Shown piece by piece: positions 56,020 to 64,000 of a DNA stretch of 64,000 bases (position 1 is its first letter; each line of letters opens with the position of its first letter). The notes below the pieces were generated by a model that ran no database searches, was not told the DNA's origin, and worked only from the letters and a program-made list of their open reading frames with translations. Where the stretch lies: assembly GCF_963583255.1 (NCBI RefSeq), contig NC_084819.1, positions 1,495,501 to 1,559,500 of the forward strand, in the 5' to 3' direction. Source of the stretch: Pyrus communis (Eukaryota; Streptophyta; Magnoliopsida; Rosales; Rosaceae). The position numbers and the translations under genes are program-made.

Positions 56020-57531
56020 CTACAAAGCTCCATCTATTCTCGCCTTAAATTCTTCGCGAACCTCATCAGTCATCACTTCATTGCAGAGAGCACCCGAAAG
56101 TATCTTCAAAGTTATGAAATCAGGTGAGATTCCATGGCATACCATTTCGTCAAACAACCTTGTGGCTTCTTTCCATTGCCTGGTACGACACAATCCTTTA
56201 ATTAAAGAGTTGTAAGTCACAACATCAGGCTTTTCCCCACTACGGAACATTTCGTCGACAAGATTCAGTGCCTCTGTTGTCTTCCCTTCCTTGCATAAAG
56301 CATCCAGTACAGAATTGTATGTAACAATATCAGGCAGTGCTCCATAACCAATCATGGTTTTGAATAACCTCACACCTTCTTCCCAGTTACCAGACTTGCA
56401 TAAAGCAGAAATCAAGGGATTAAAAGTGACAACATCAGGTTTTATGCCTTTCGTTGTCATATTTTCCAACAGAGTAAGCGCTTCTTGAAATCTTTCTTCC
56501 TTGCAAAGAGTGTTCATAAGAACATTATAGGTGTATACATTGGGTGAAATTCCACTGTTAAGCATGCAAATCAAGAAGCTCTTGGCTTTTTCCAACCTCC
56601 CCGATTGGCACAATGCATAAATTAAAGTGGTGTAGGTGACAACATCTGGCCCGACTCCATGATCTTCCATTCCTTCAAAAAGAGGGAACACTTCTTCCCA
56701 GCGACTCATGTTGCATAACCCATGAATCAAAGAATTATAACTGAAAATATCCGGTACAACACTTTTGCTGATCATATCTCGAAATAGGGTCAAGGCATCA
56801 TCCATTCGGCTTTCTTTACACAAGCTATCGATGATTGGATTGTAGCAATCTTGGTTTGGCTTAAACCTTCCATCTTCCAACATATTCGTAAGTATCTCGA
56901 GTGCCTTAAAAGTTTTCCCAGCCTTGCATAGTCCATTGATCATGGTAGCATAAGTGATTTCATTGCATGTGCATCCCTTCTCTTCTATTAACTTGAACAA
57001 CTCCATTGCCTCGGCCCAGGAACTGTACTTGCAAAGCCCGTGAAGTAAAGTATTTATACAATGAGCATCGGGTTGAAGACCATATTTAAGAGTAATTGCT
57101 AAAACAGGGAAACCCAAATCCACCCGGTTCAGACGGCACAAGCAATTCAGAAAAATAGTCATTGTACTGACATCAGGTCGGAAATGAGCGCAACCCATCA
57201 ACTGTTTACACAGAGAAACCACAGCAGAATATTGCTTCATCTTGGAGAGTGCCCCCAACAAACAATTGAAAGTCCAAGTAGAGGGCAAGGGTTTGGTTTG
57301 AATCATGGAATTAAAGTAACCCAATGCTTCATCTTTCCTAATTTTTCCAGATTTGCATCGAGTCTGAATCACACTCTCCGACACCAAATGGGTTTGTTTA
57401 ATTGTATGCGTACAAGTAGGATTAGCATTAACAGCGTCGGAGTGAAATCCCCTACTTCGATTCTGCAGAATGGTAAAAATGAAAGAAGGAAGATTACCTG
57501 GGAATGGAGTTCTTGTAGTTATCCTTTTCAT
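56020..57531 (-). CDS. P-class pentatricopeptide repeat protein, mitochondrial type (copy 1)
   Basis: PPR proteins bind single-stranded organellar RNA, one base per repeat, to stabilise, cleave or activate it. 503 aa from ATG 57531 (MKRITTRTPFPGNLPSFIFT); the open frame reaches a GTG further up. The basic, Ser/Arg-rich first 35 residues (ILQNRSRGFHSDA) look like a mitochondrial presequence. About twelve 35-residue P-type repeats follow from roughly residue 85 to 490 (for example VVTYTTLIYALCQSGRLEKA, VVTYNSLIKGLCRTRQWKEA), with no E/DYW domain. The repeat style is that of the RPF/Rf-like clade containing fertility restorers (inference from style). Intronless, as usual. A near-identical paralogue lies 4.35 kb away in the same orientation (60351..61877), and both share downstream DNA containing a resistance-gene relic. 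Confidence 0.92.
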   Translation of the reverse strand: MKRITTRTPFPGNLPSFIFTILQNRSRGFHSDAVNANPTCTHTIKQTHLVSESVIQTRCKSGKIRKDEALGYFNSMIQTKPLPSTWTFNCLLGALSKMKQYSAVVSLCKQLMGCAHFRPDVSTMTIFLNCLCRLNRVDLGFPVLAITLKYGLQPDAHCINTLLHGLCKYSSWAEAMELFKLIEEKGCTCNEITYATMINGLCKAGKTFKALEILTNMLEDGRFKPNQDCYNPIIDSLCKESRMDDALTLFRDMISKSVVPDIFSYNSLIHGLCNMSRWEEVFPLFEGMEDHGVGPDVVTYTTLIYALCQSGRLEKAKSFLICMLNSGISPNVYTYNVLMNTLCKEERFQEALTLLENMTTKGIKPDVVTFNPLISALCKSGNWEEGVRLFKTMIGYGALPDIVTYNSVLDALCKEGKTTEALNLVDEMFRSGEKPDVVTYNSLIKGLCRTRQWKEATRLFDEMVCHGISPDFITLKILSGALCNEVMTDEVREEFKARIDGAL

Positions 57532-57814
57532 CGTCCTTTTCAGTTTCGTTAAACTAGTCACTTTCGAGGAAGAGGAAAAAGAAGGAACGCAAGTTTGAGG
57601 TTATTGTGTTTTTTTTTTTTCGAAACTGCTACGGTGAGAATAAATAACCGTGGAAAAAAATAACTAAGTGTCTGATAAACTGTAATGCTAAAAATGCTTT
57701 TGTTAAAAAAGAGATAGGATTGTTTATATGAAAATTTCATTAATCGGTAGTGTTCACCTACCCCTAATAAAAAAATGATTTTTTTAGAAGCATGTGTAAA
57801 GCTGTTTCTAGGGG

Positions 57815-57970
57815 ATATTGGTACGATTATCATACCAAAACCTATGTACCAATTACCATTCCAAACTTTTGGTATGACAAAATCTATTACTATTACCATG
57901 CCAAACTTTCGGTATACCGAATTTCGGCATGTCAAATAGTTCGATCAACATGGTATGGTAATGGTAATTA
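57815..57970. mobile_element. Possible small MITE (GGTA/TACC-rich inverted motifs)
   Basis: GGGATATTGGTACGATTATC...ACCAATTACCATTCC on the left and ATGGTATGGTAATGGTAATT on the right are partly inverted copies, with repeats of CCAAACTTT(T/C)GGTAT inside. No flanking duplication found. Confidence 0.4.
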
Positions 57971-58077
57971 CTACTTTGTTTTAGGCCATTCTTTTGGGCC
58001 AAAATTTTATTTTATTTTTTCCAATCCAATTCAAGGCCCAAACGTGTTTTGGTCACTCCCTATGACTTTCTAAAACA

Positions 58078-58240
58078 TTTTTATTTAAGGAATTTTTAAC
58101 GAAAAGTTCTAGGTACTGTTCACTTTAACGAAAAACCATATTTTTACACTAAAAAGTCAATCATGGTACTATTCACTTTACCCTTTATTTTGTCCTTATC
58201 GTTAAAATTTAAAGTTTTCAAATCATTTTCATTAGTTTTT
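58078..58240. mobile_element. MITE of the 'CTCAAAGTTTTCAAGCCC' family, inverted copy
   Basis: Reads TTTAACGAAAAGTTCTAGGT, ACTGTTCACTTTAACGAAAA, TTTTTACACTAAAAAGTCAA, TTTACCCTTTATTTTGTCCT, TTAAAGTTTTCAAATCATTTTCATTAG: the complement of 40635..40800. Confidence 0.75.
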
Positions 58241-58749
58241 TTTTTTATTTAATTATGAGAATTTTATAGAGATTCATTTAAGAAACAAGAAGTAAATAGA
58301 TAGAAGAATTGCTAAAAGAACACAATATCCCTTAAAAAAAATAATACAAAGATTTCTAAATTCCATCTCTACATTCTTTAAAATTATACAAAAATTAACT
58401 TAATAGACGAAGTCTGAGAGAAAGACATCCCAATTTGATGAAGGAAAATATGAGATGGCAAAAAATTCCTACGTTGGACCCATGATTTTGAAAAAAAACA
58501 CATTTTTTTTTCATTTACGAACACAACCGATGGCACAACTTTTTAGGAAAGTTTAAACCGGCATCAAAAGATCGGATTATTTAAATAACGCTTGTGTTGC
58601 CAAATTAAGTTGAAAGGTGTTATCTCAAGAAAATAATTGGCGGTCCAATTAGTAAAGAAGAAAATACCTTAGGCAATAATATGACTTTCTTCATTGCCAG
58701 ATAAAGCAAGATCACTCTTTGGCTAAGAAAAGGATTCTTAGAAGTAGAG

Positions 58750-58959
58750 TCGGATCATTTTCCTGGGGATCTTAGGGGATCCCGTGATCGTGACCGTTTA
58801 TCGTACATTGTACCGTCATTTTTCGTTGGATACTATTTATATTTAATTTTAAATTTTAAATTTTGAAATGATTTCTGATCGCACGATATACGATGAACGG
58901 TCACAATCACGGAATCCCTAAGATCCCCAGGAAAAGTATCATCGCCGGATCCTTTTCCA
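58750..58959. mobile_element. Palindromic Mutator-like MITE, copy G
   Basis: TTCCTGGGGATCTTAGGGGA...CGTGATCGTGACCGTTTATCG on the left mirrors CGATGAACGGTCACAATCACGG...CTAAGATCCCCAGGAAAAG on the right, with the ATTTAATTTTAAATTTTAAA core. Flanked by GAAGTAGAG at 58741..58749 and 58960..58968, a perfect 9-bp target duplication. The best-preserved stem of the seven copies. Confidence 0.85.
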
Positions 58960-59214
58960 GAAGTAGAGATGTGCTCTAGAAATGCATGAGATGAATTGTG
59001 GGTAGTGATCAAGACATATGCTTTTGAACCCATCATTGGATTTTTCCTTATGTACTTCCATCTTGCTCTAAGGATCAAAGAAGTGCTTTAGACTGGAAAA
59101 GGTTAGTCATTTTATTGAAAATAACTGTTGGAATCACTTCAAACTTAATCAAGTTTTAAGTGTGGATATAGTTCAAAAAAAATTGTAATGTTACGATCTG
59201 CTGCCTCTAATGGT

Positions 59215-59730
59215 GAGTTTTGTACAAATGGCATCCCCCTGATAAAGATTTTGTTAAACTAAAATTTGATGGCTCTGTTTTGCAAGAGAAAGCTAGTGTA
59301 GGTTTTGTCTTTAGAAATGATTTTGGGAATATGATTGGGGCCGGAGCTGTTAACCTTGATGGCGCCACCATTAATGAAGCTGAGGTGAGGGCTTTAAAAG
59401 AAGGGTTGTTATATGCTAGGAGGAAGGGACTCAAGAAGATCATGGTGGAGGGTGATCTCGTCTCATCACTCAAGCAGTCCAGAATCATTGTGAGATTCCT
59501 TGGAATCTCATCTCTCTTGTTGAAGATATTCGTTGGCTGACCTCGAATTTCTCTGATGTTGGATAGAATCACATTTTCATACAGGAAAATTCTGTGGCGG
59601 ATGCTTTCGCTCGACAAGGGTTTCTAGTTCAATATAATCATTATTGGGAATTATGTATCCCTTTGTTTGCTAAAACTTCTTTTCATTTGGGCTTTACTGG
59701 TGCTGGTTGTACTCGCAGTTTCTCTCTTTA
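59215..59730 (+). pseudogene. RNase H-like domain pseudogene (frameshift and stop)
   Basis: The plus strand gives WHPPDKDFVKLKFDGSVLQE (catalytic D in KFDGS), GFVFRNDFGNMIGAGAVNLD and NEAEVRALKEGLLYARRKGL (catalytic E in AEVRAL), KIMVEGDLVSSLKQ (catalytic D in EGDL), an RNase H fold of the plant type related to non-LTR retrotransposons. Around 59480 the frame shifts, continuing NHCEIPWNLISLVEDIRWLT, then a TGG-to-TAG change interrupts DVG*NH, and IFIQENSVADAFARQGFLVQ (final catalytic D in VADAFAR) completes the domain in the new frame. One frameshift and one stop; otherwise the domain is complete, so the decay is recent. Confidence 0.85.
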
Positions 59731-59954
59731 ATAATTTTTTCTTCAATAAAAAAAAAAAAAAAAGTTAGATGATGAATGTAACTAATTAAAATGTGAGAAT
59801 GTGATGGTGCAATATCAAAGGAAATAGTTTCAATATTGTCAAAGACGATATGGGGAGACGGAGACGTGAGACTCATTCGTTGGATGGACGTGTCTAGTTG
59901 CCAAAGGCTATGCGAAAATTTGGCTCTCACCGTCTCCATGATATGAATCTTACA

Positions 59955-60175
59955 GGCGGGGAAGTGCTATCAAGTGTTCTACTTCCAGGCAGCGAAGTTC
60001 CAAATTGGTTCAGTTGCCGTAAGGACGTATAAATACAGACTGCCACCAATGAAGTACGTATAAATGACCATGGTGATTGTTCGTTCAGATCAAACGAGAC
60101 AGATCGATGCAGCTCATGTGTGGCTAAAATATATGCCATTACCGGCTCACCATAAAATCGAAGGTGGATGAGGGG
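59955..60175 (+). pseudogene. TIR-NBS-LRR C-terminal (C-JID) fragment, copy 2
   Basis: Plus strand: GEVLSSVLLPGSEVPNWFSC then RKDV and a stop; INDHGDCSF in the same frame; after a shift, SDQTRQIDAAHVWLKYMPLP and AHHKIEGG then stop. The LPGSEVPNWFS and HVWLKYMP motifs are hallmarks of the C-terminal jelly-roll/Ig-like domain of TIR-NBS-LRR resistance proteins. An acceptor-like TCTTACAG just precedes it, so it looks like part of a former last exon. No other resistance-gene part remains in the window. Confidence 0.78.
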
Positions 60176-60350
60176 GGTGATCAATCAAAGCCGTACCAGA
60201 AACAAGAAAAACATGGAAATCTATTCATTAATATAAATTTCAAACCATGTAACATATTATTCTGCACATGAAGCATTAGGATGAACAAACTCTTAAAGTT
60301 CTTCCCGTTTCTAGACCAGGCTAGAGGCATCAATCCTTCTTAGACCTTTT

Positions 60351-61877
60351 CTAACCAAGCTTCAAAGCTCCATCTATTCTCGCCTTAAATTCTTGGCGAA
60401 CCTCATCTGGTATCCCTCCATTGCAGAGAGCACTGGAAAGTATCATCAAAGTTATGCAATCAGGTGAGATTCCATGGCATACCATTTTGTCAAACAACCT
60501 TGTTGCTTCTCTCCATTGTCTCGTACGGCACAATCCATTAATTAAAGAGTTGTAAATTACAACATCAGGCTTTTCCCCTCTTCGGATCATTTCTTCCACA
60601 AGATTCAGTGCCTCTGCTGTCTTCCCTTCCTTGCATAAAGCATCGAGAACAGCACCGTATGTAACAATATTAGGCAAGACTCCATGATCAATCATGGTTT
60701 TAAATAACATCACAGCTTCCTCCCAGTTACCCGACTTGCATGAAGCAGAGATCAAGGAAGTAAAAGTGACAACGTCAGGCTTTATACGTTTCTTAGTCAT
60801 TGTTCCAAACAGAGTAAGTGCTTCTTGAATTCTTTCATCATTGCACCGCGCGTTGATTAGAACATTATACGTGCATACATTAGGAGAAATTCCACTGTTA
60901 AGCATGCAAATCAAGAAGCTCTTGGCTTTTTCCAACCTCCCCGATTGGCACAACGCATAAATTAAAGTGTTGTAGGTGACAACATCTGGCCTGACTCCAT
61001 GATCTTCCATTCCTTCAAAAAGAGGGAGCACTTCTTCCCAGCGACTCATGTTGCATAACCCATGAATCAAAGAGTTATAACTGATAATATCCGGTACAAC
61101 ACTTTTGCTGATCATATCTTGAAATAGGGTCAAGGCATCATCCATTCGGCTTTCTTTACACAATCCATCGATGATTGGATTGTAGCAATCTTGGTTTGGC
61201 TTAAACCTTCCATCTTCCCACATCTTCTTAAGAATCTCGACTGCCTTAGAAATTTTCCCAACTTTGCATAATCCATTGATCATGGTAGCATAAGTGATTG
61301 CATTGCATGTGTATCCCTTCTCTTCTATTAACTTGAACAGATCCATTGCCTCGGCCCAGGAACTGTACTTGCAAAGCCCGTGAAGTAAAGTACTTATACA
61401 ACGAGCATCGGGTTCAAGACCGTATTTAAGGGTAATTGCCAAAACAGGGAAACCCAAATCCACCCGGTTCAGATGGCACAAGCAATTCATAAAAATAGTC
61501 ATTGTACTGACATCAGGTCGGAAATGAGCGTAACCCATCAACTGTTTACACATAGAAACCACAGCAGAATATTGCTTCATCTTGGAGAGTGCCCCCAACA
61601 AACAATTGAAAGTCCAAATAGAGGGCAAGGGTTTGGTTTGAATCATGGAATTAAAGTAACCCAAAGCTTCATCTTTCCTAATTTTTCCAGATTTGCATCG
61701 AGTCTGAATCATACTCTCCGACACCAAATGGGTTCGTTTAATTGTATGCGTACAAGTAGGATTAGCATTAACAGCGTCGGAATGAAATCCCCTACTTGGA
61801 TTCCGCAGAATGGTAAAAATGAAAGAAGGAAGATTACCTCGAGATGGAGGTCTTGTGGTTATCCTCTTCATCTTCAT
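60351..61877 (-). CDS. P-class pentatricopeptide repeat protein, mitochondrial type (copy 2)
   Basis: 508 aa from ATG 61877 (MKMKRITTRPPSRGNLPSFI); the open frame continues upstream to a TTG with no ATG. Basic N-terminus with NPSRGFHSDAVNA, as in copy 1, and about twelve P-type repeats without E/DYW domains. Most positions equal copy 1, but differences cluster in repeats 8-10 (CTYNVLINARCNDERIQEAL, KKRIKPDVVTFTSLISASCK, MIDHGVLPNIVTYGAVLDAL against copy 1), including repeat-helix positions near those that read RNA bases, so the two proteins may have different RNA targets (inference). No stop or shift. The tail ALKLG is slightly longer than copy 1. Confidence 0.92.
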   Translation of the reverse strand: MKMKRITTRPPSRGNLPSFIFTILRNPSRGFHSDAVNANPTCTHTIKRTHLVSESMIQTRCKSGKIRKDEALGYFNSMIQTKPLPSIWTFNCLLGALSKMKQYSAVVSMCKQLMGYAHFRPDVSTMTIFMNCLCHLNRVDLGFPVLAITLKYGLEPDARCISTLLHGLCKYSSWAEAMDLFKLIEEKGYTCNAITYATMINGLCKVGKISKAVEILKKMWEDGRFKPNQDCYNPIIDGLCKESRMDDALTLFQDMISKSVVPDIISYNSLIHGLCNMSRWEEVLPLFEGMEDHGVRPDVVTYNTLIYALCQSGRLEKAKSFLICMLNSGISPNVCTYNVLINARCNDERIQEALTLFGTMTKKRIKPDVVTFTSLISASCKSGNWEEAVMLFKTMIDHGVLPNIVTYGAVLDALCKEGKTAEALNLVEEMIRRGEKPDVVIYNSLINGLCRTRQWREATRLFDKMVCHGISPDCITLMILSSALCNGGIPDEVRQEFKARIDGALKLG

Positions 61878-61949
61878 CTTCAGTTTCAGTTGGCTACACA
61901 AATTCAGCAAACCTCACTTCTTTAAACTAGTCCCCGAAGAAGAGTAAAA

Positions 61950-62700
61950 TTAAGGAAGAGAATTTTTATTTGTTTTCACCCAAGTATATTATAGTATTTG
62001 GTGTACTTGTAAAGGTCACACACTTTGTGTGTTGAGAAATATATTTTTTATTTTATTTTAAATATGAAACTGTTATTAGTATTTTAAAAGTCTCAATCTA
62101 TACTCCTGTATATATATTTTTTAATTATAAAAAGTTTGGAATACACAATGAGATTTTTGAAGTATAGGAGTTATTTGTTTTTACATCCCAAAAAAATAGG
62201 AAAGAGAAAATGAGTTGGGTGGGTTAGCCACCGAAGAGGTTTGAAGCTATGCCGTAATGTAAGAACTCAACAATTTCCCACAACTGTGGCAAAGGGCCAC
62301 TTGCAGTTGGGAGGGTATTGATAAGGTGACATAGCTCATAGTTGTGAGGTTAAAAAAAAAAAAGTAAAAACTTGTTTGTACAAAATTATTTTAATGCTCA
62401 CATTGTTTTATTTTCTAATATCTTCTTTCAGTTTTGTATTAAAGGGTATAGTAATAATTTTATTAGTTTTTGGTCGACAAACAGTGTTTTATTAAAATGC
62501 AATTTAGACTATGACATTTGATCCAAACAACATTTAAATTTTATCGTGATAATTAAATAGGCAAATGAATTCGGATTAAATTGAATTGTGCAATGATGAT
62601 TTATGAATCGAGACTTACAAAATAGACAATTCAGATCATTGAATACAATGTAGAGGTGGGTAACACAACTAATTAACATTTTTTTTTTAAAAAAAATGGG
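61950..62700. other. AT-rich intergenic DNA upstream of the PPR copy 2
   Basis: No gene or well-bounded repeat recognised. The stretch 62215..62350 (GGGTTAGCCACCGAAGAGG...) is not AT-rich but has no open frame of note. Confidence 0.45.
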
Positions 62701-62734
62701 GTCCCTTCCTTAAAAAGCCTGTATAAAGTATATC

Positions 62735-62910
62735 TAAGAGCATATTCAAATGAGATGTCAAAAAGTCTACATAATTAATAACGGTTAAAAAAGACAGCAC
62801 TATGTTTTCCAACCGAAATGTCAATTCCTATGTAGCATGACATGAAATGGCAGCAGAGGGAGTTGCTGTCAAATTTGGCAGCAGTTTCAAATCTATTTTT
62901 AGTGGATAAT
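62735..62910. mobile_element. Degenerate MITE related to 3858..4255
   Basis: AAGAGCATATTCAAATGAGATGTCAAA at the left and TTTGGCAGCAGTTTCAAATC, TATTTTTAGT at the right match the first and middle parts of the element at 3858..4255. Confidence 0.5.
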
Positions 62911-62964
62911 AAATGTTTTTTATAATTTTTGTTATTATCTTTTGTTTTAAGAATACTAATTACA

Positions 62965-63085
62965 GGCAAGTGGCCTTCTAACACAGTGGTAGAGATGAGT
63001 GTTGCCCTTCCATCACGGTGTGGGTTCGAATCTTGTCGATTCCCTAATCTAACATCTAATCTAACAAATCTATCATTTGATAAAC
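62965..63085 (+). mobile_element. tRNA-derived SINE head
   Basis: CAAGTGGCCTTCTAACACAG, TGGTAGAGATGAG (box A-like) and, 33 bp on, GGTTCGAATCTTGTC (box B) sit at tRNA-like spacing, but the sequence cannot fold into a full cloverleaf and is followed by AT-rich tail with repeated ATCTAATCTAACA. It looks like a SINE of a different family from 33613..33787. Confidence 0.6.
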
Positions 63086-63111
63086 AAATACTAATTACAC
63101 TTATGAAAAGT

Positions 63112-64000
63112 AGGGGTGGGCACTTGAAATCGAAAATTGAAACCAAAACACGAACCAAATCGAACCACACCGAACGGTTTGGTTTTGCGGTTTAAAACCG
63201 AACCGAATAGGGGGAAAACGGTTTGGTTTCGGTTTCGGCCCTCCGAAACCGAAACTGCATAACGTTATTAAATGTTAAATTCTAATTGGTTATTTCATTG
63301 AGTCCATACATTTAGTATGGACTCAACCACATCATACCATGGCCACATAATCTTTTTCTTTTCTTTCTTCTAGTTGTAGTCTGTACTCTTTCTTTCTTTT
63401 ACTCATTTGCTACTCAACTTCATTCTTCATCTAACTCTTTGTCTCTCCCTCAGTCTCCACTCAGTTAGATATTTCAAACAAACAATACTTGCTGCTTTAG
63501 ATATTATTCATTCACATGCACCAAATGGTAGTCAGTCATTCAAAACACGAAAATCCATTAGCACACTCGAAAACAAACCCTATGTAGGTAATATTCACAT
63601 GCACCGAATGCATATCCACCTTTCGTACCACTTTGTTGATGTTAATTGATGTTAATTGTTGTGCTTGCTATTATTCTTAATTCACAACCACAACAAGCTT
63701 CAAGCCAATCAAAAGATTCTAGTTGAATCAGTGTAATAATGTATGTTGTATGCATGCATGCCTGATTATAATTGAAGTCATGCTTGATTGAATGTTAATA
63801 TTGTATGCATGCTTGAACAATGCAGTAACTTGCAGTTTTAATAGTGTATGCATGATTGAATTTTAATAGTGTATTATTTTTTCAAACAATGAAACCAAAC
63901 CAAAACCGTTTAAAAGCAAACCAAACCGAACCAAAAGGTTTGGTTTCATTTCGGTTTTAACCTCAAAACTGCACCGAACCAAAACCGCAAAAACTCCACA
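63112..64000. mobile_element. hAT-like non-autonomous element, runs off the window
   Basis: Begins TAGGGGTGGGCAC at 63112, the hAT-type end also seen (complemented) at 32801..32813, followed by a subterminal array of CGGTTTGGTTTTGCGGTTT and CGAACCGAATAGG motifs (63140..63255). An inverted-type array (AAACCAAACCAAAACCG, TTTGGTTTCATTTCGG) recurs at 63893..64000, so the right end is probably just outside. No transposase seen in the part visible. Confidence 0.6.

Larger units (their letters stand above)
57600..58745. other. Intergenic DNA between the PPR copies, with one MITE
   Basis: Contains a short run of TACCAATTACCATTCC-like inverted motifs at 57810..57965 (GGTATGGTAATGG against CCATTCCAAAC/ACCATGCC) that may be another small MITE, and the MITE at 58078..58240. 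No gene recognised. Confidence 0.45.

Noticed and set aside
62965..63040. Possible tRNA gene with box A and box B
   Set aside because: Promoter boxes are present but the acceptor ends do not pair and the sequence runs into an AT-rich tail; a SINE fits better.
1..64000. CRISPR arrays, bacterial operons, organellar genome segments
   Set aside because: Introns, plant-specific families and repeat types show nuclear plant DNA; no regularly spaced short repeats and no plastid or mitochondrial gene blocks were seen.

Overview
The window is nuclear DNA of a woody eudicot, most likely Rosaceae (apple/pear/Prunus lineage). The reasons are AT-rich intergenic DNA, GT-AG introns, plant-only gene families (XTH, TIC22, P-class PPR, plant F-box) and dense small transposons that resemble repeats I remember from apple and pear. 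The species call is recognition from memory, not a search. No operons, CRISPR arrays, rRNA or convincing tRNA genes are present.

Gene layout, left to right: a xyloglucan endotransglucosylase/hydrolase gene (minus, cut by the left edge); about 10 kb of repeat-rich DNA; an F-box gene (minus, 12.2-13.5 kb); a 15-19.3 kb block of decayed duplicates (RNase H-like relics, a truncated F-box pseudogene, and two ankyrin pseudogenes facing each other as a roughly 1-kb-arm hairpin); a second intact F-box gene (21.7-22.9 kb) with a 5'-UTR intron; a 13-exon gene for the 90-kDa-type subunit of RNA polymerase III factor TFIIIC (24.5-29.7 kb, 857 aa); an LTR-element relic split by a hAT transposon that carries a PPR gene fragment (30.4-33.3 kb); a tandem pair of short proteins resembling the tail of GTE bromodomain factors, the first with an in-frame stop (34.3-36.9 kb); a 7-exon TIC22 chloroplast import gene (37.8-42.5 kb, 319 aa); copia and other LTR remnants (42.7-46.7 kb); a 5-exon single C2H2 zinc-finger gene (49.6-55.1 kb, 1026 aa); and two tandem mitochondrial-type P-class PPR genes (56.0-57.5 and 60.4-61.9 kb), each followed by the same relic of a TIR-NBS-LRR C-terminal domain.

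The genes are functionally unrelated, as is usual for plant chromosomes. What links them is local duplication (F-box, ankyrin, GTE-like and PPR clusters) and mobile DNA. One palindromic Mutator-like MITE family has seven recognisable copies, several with matching 9-bp flanks. SINEs, other MITEs and two hAT-like elements occupy much of the rest.

Exon boundaries were read by eye from GT/AG sites, reading-frame continuity and family knowledge. For TFIIIC90, TIC22 and the zinc-finger gene the exon lengths sum to a whole number of codons, which supports the models. Several long reading frames open at GTG or TTG; for those I used the first in-frame ATG.
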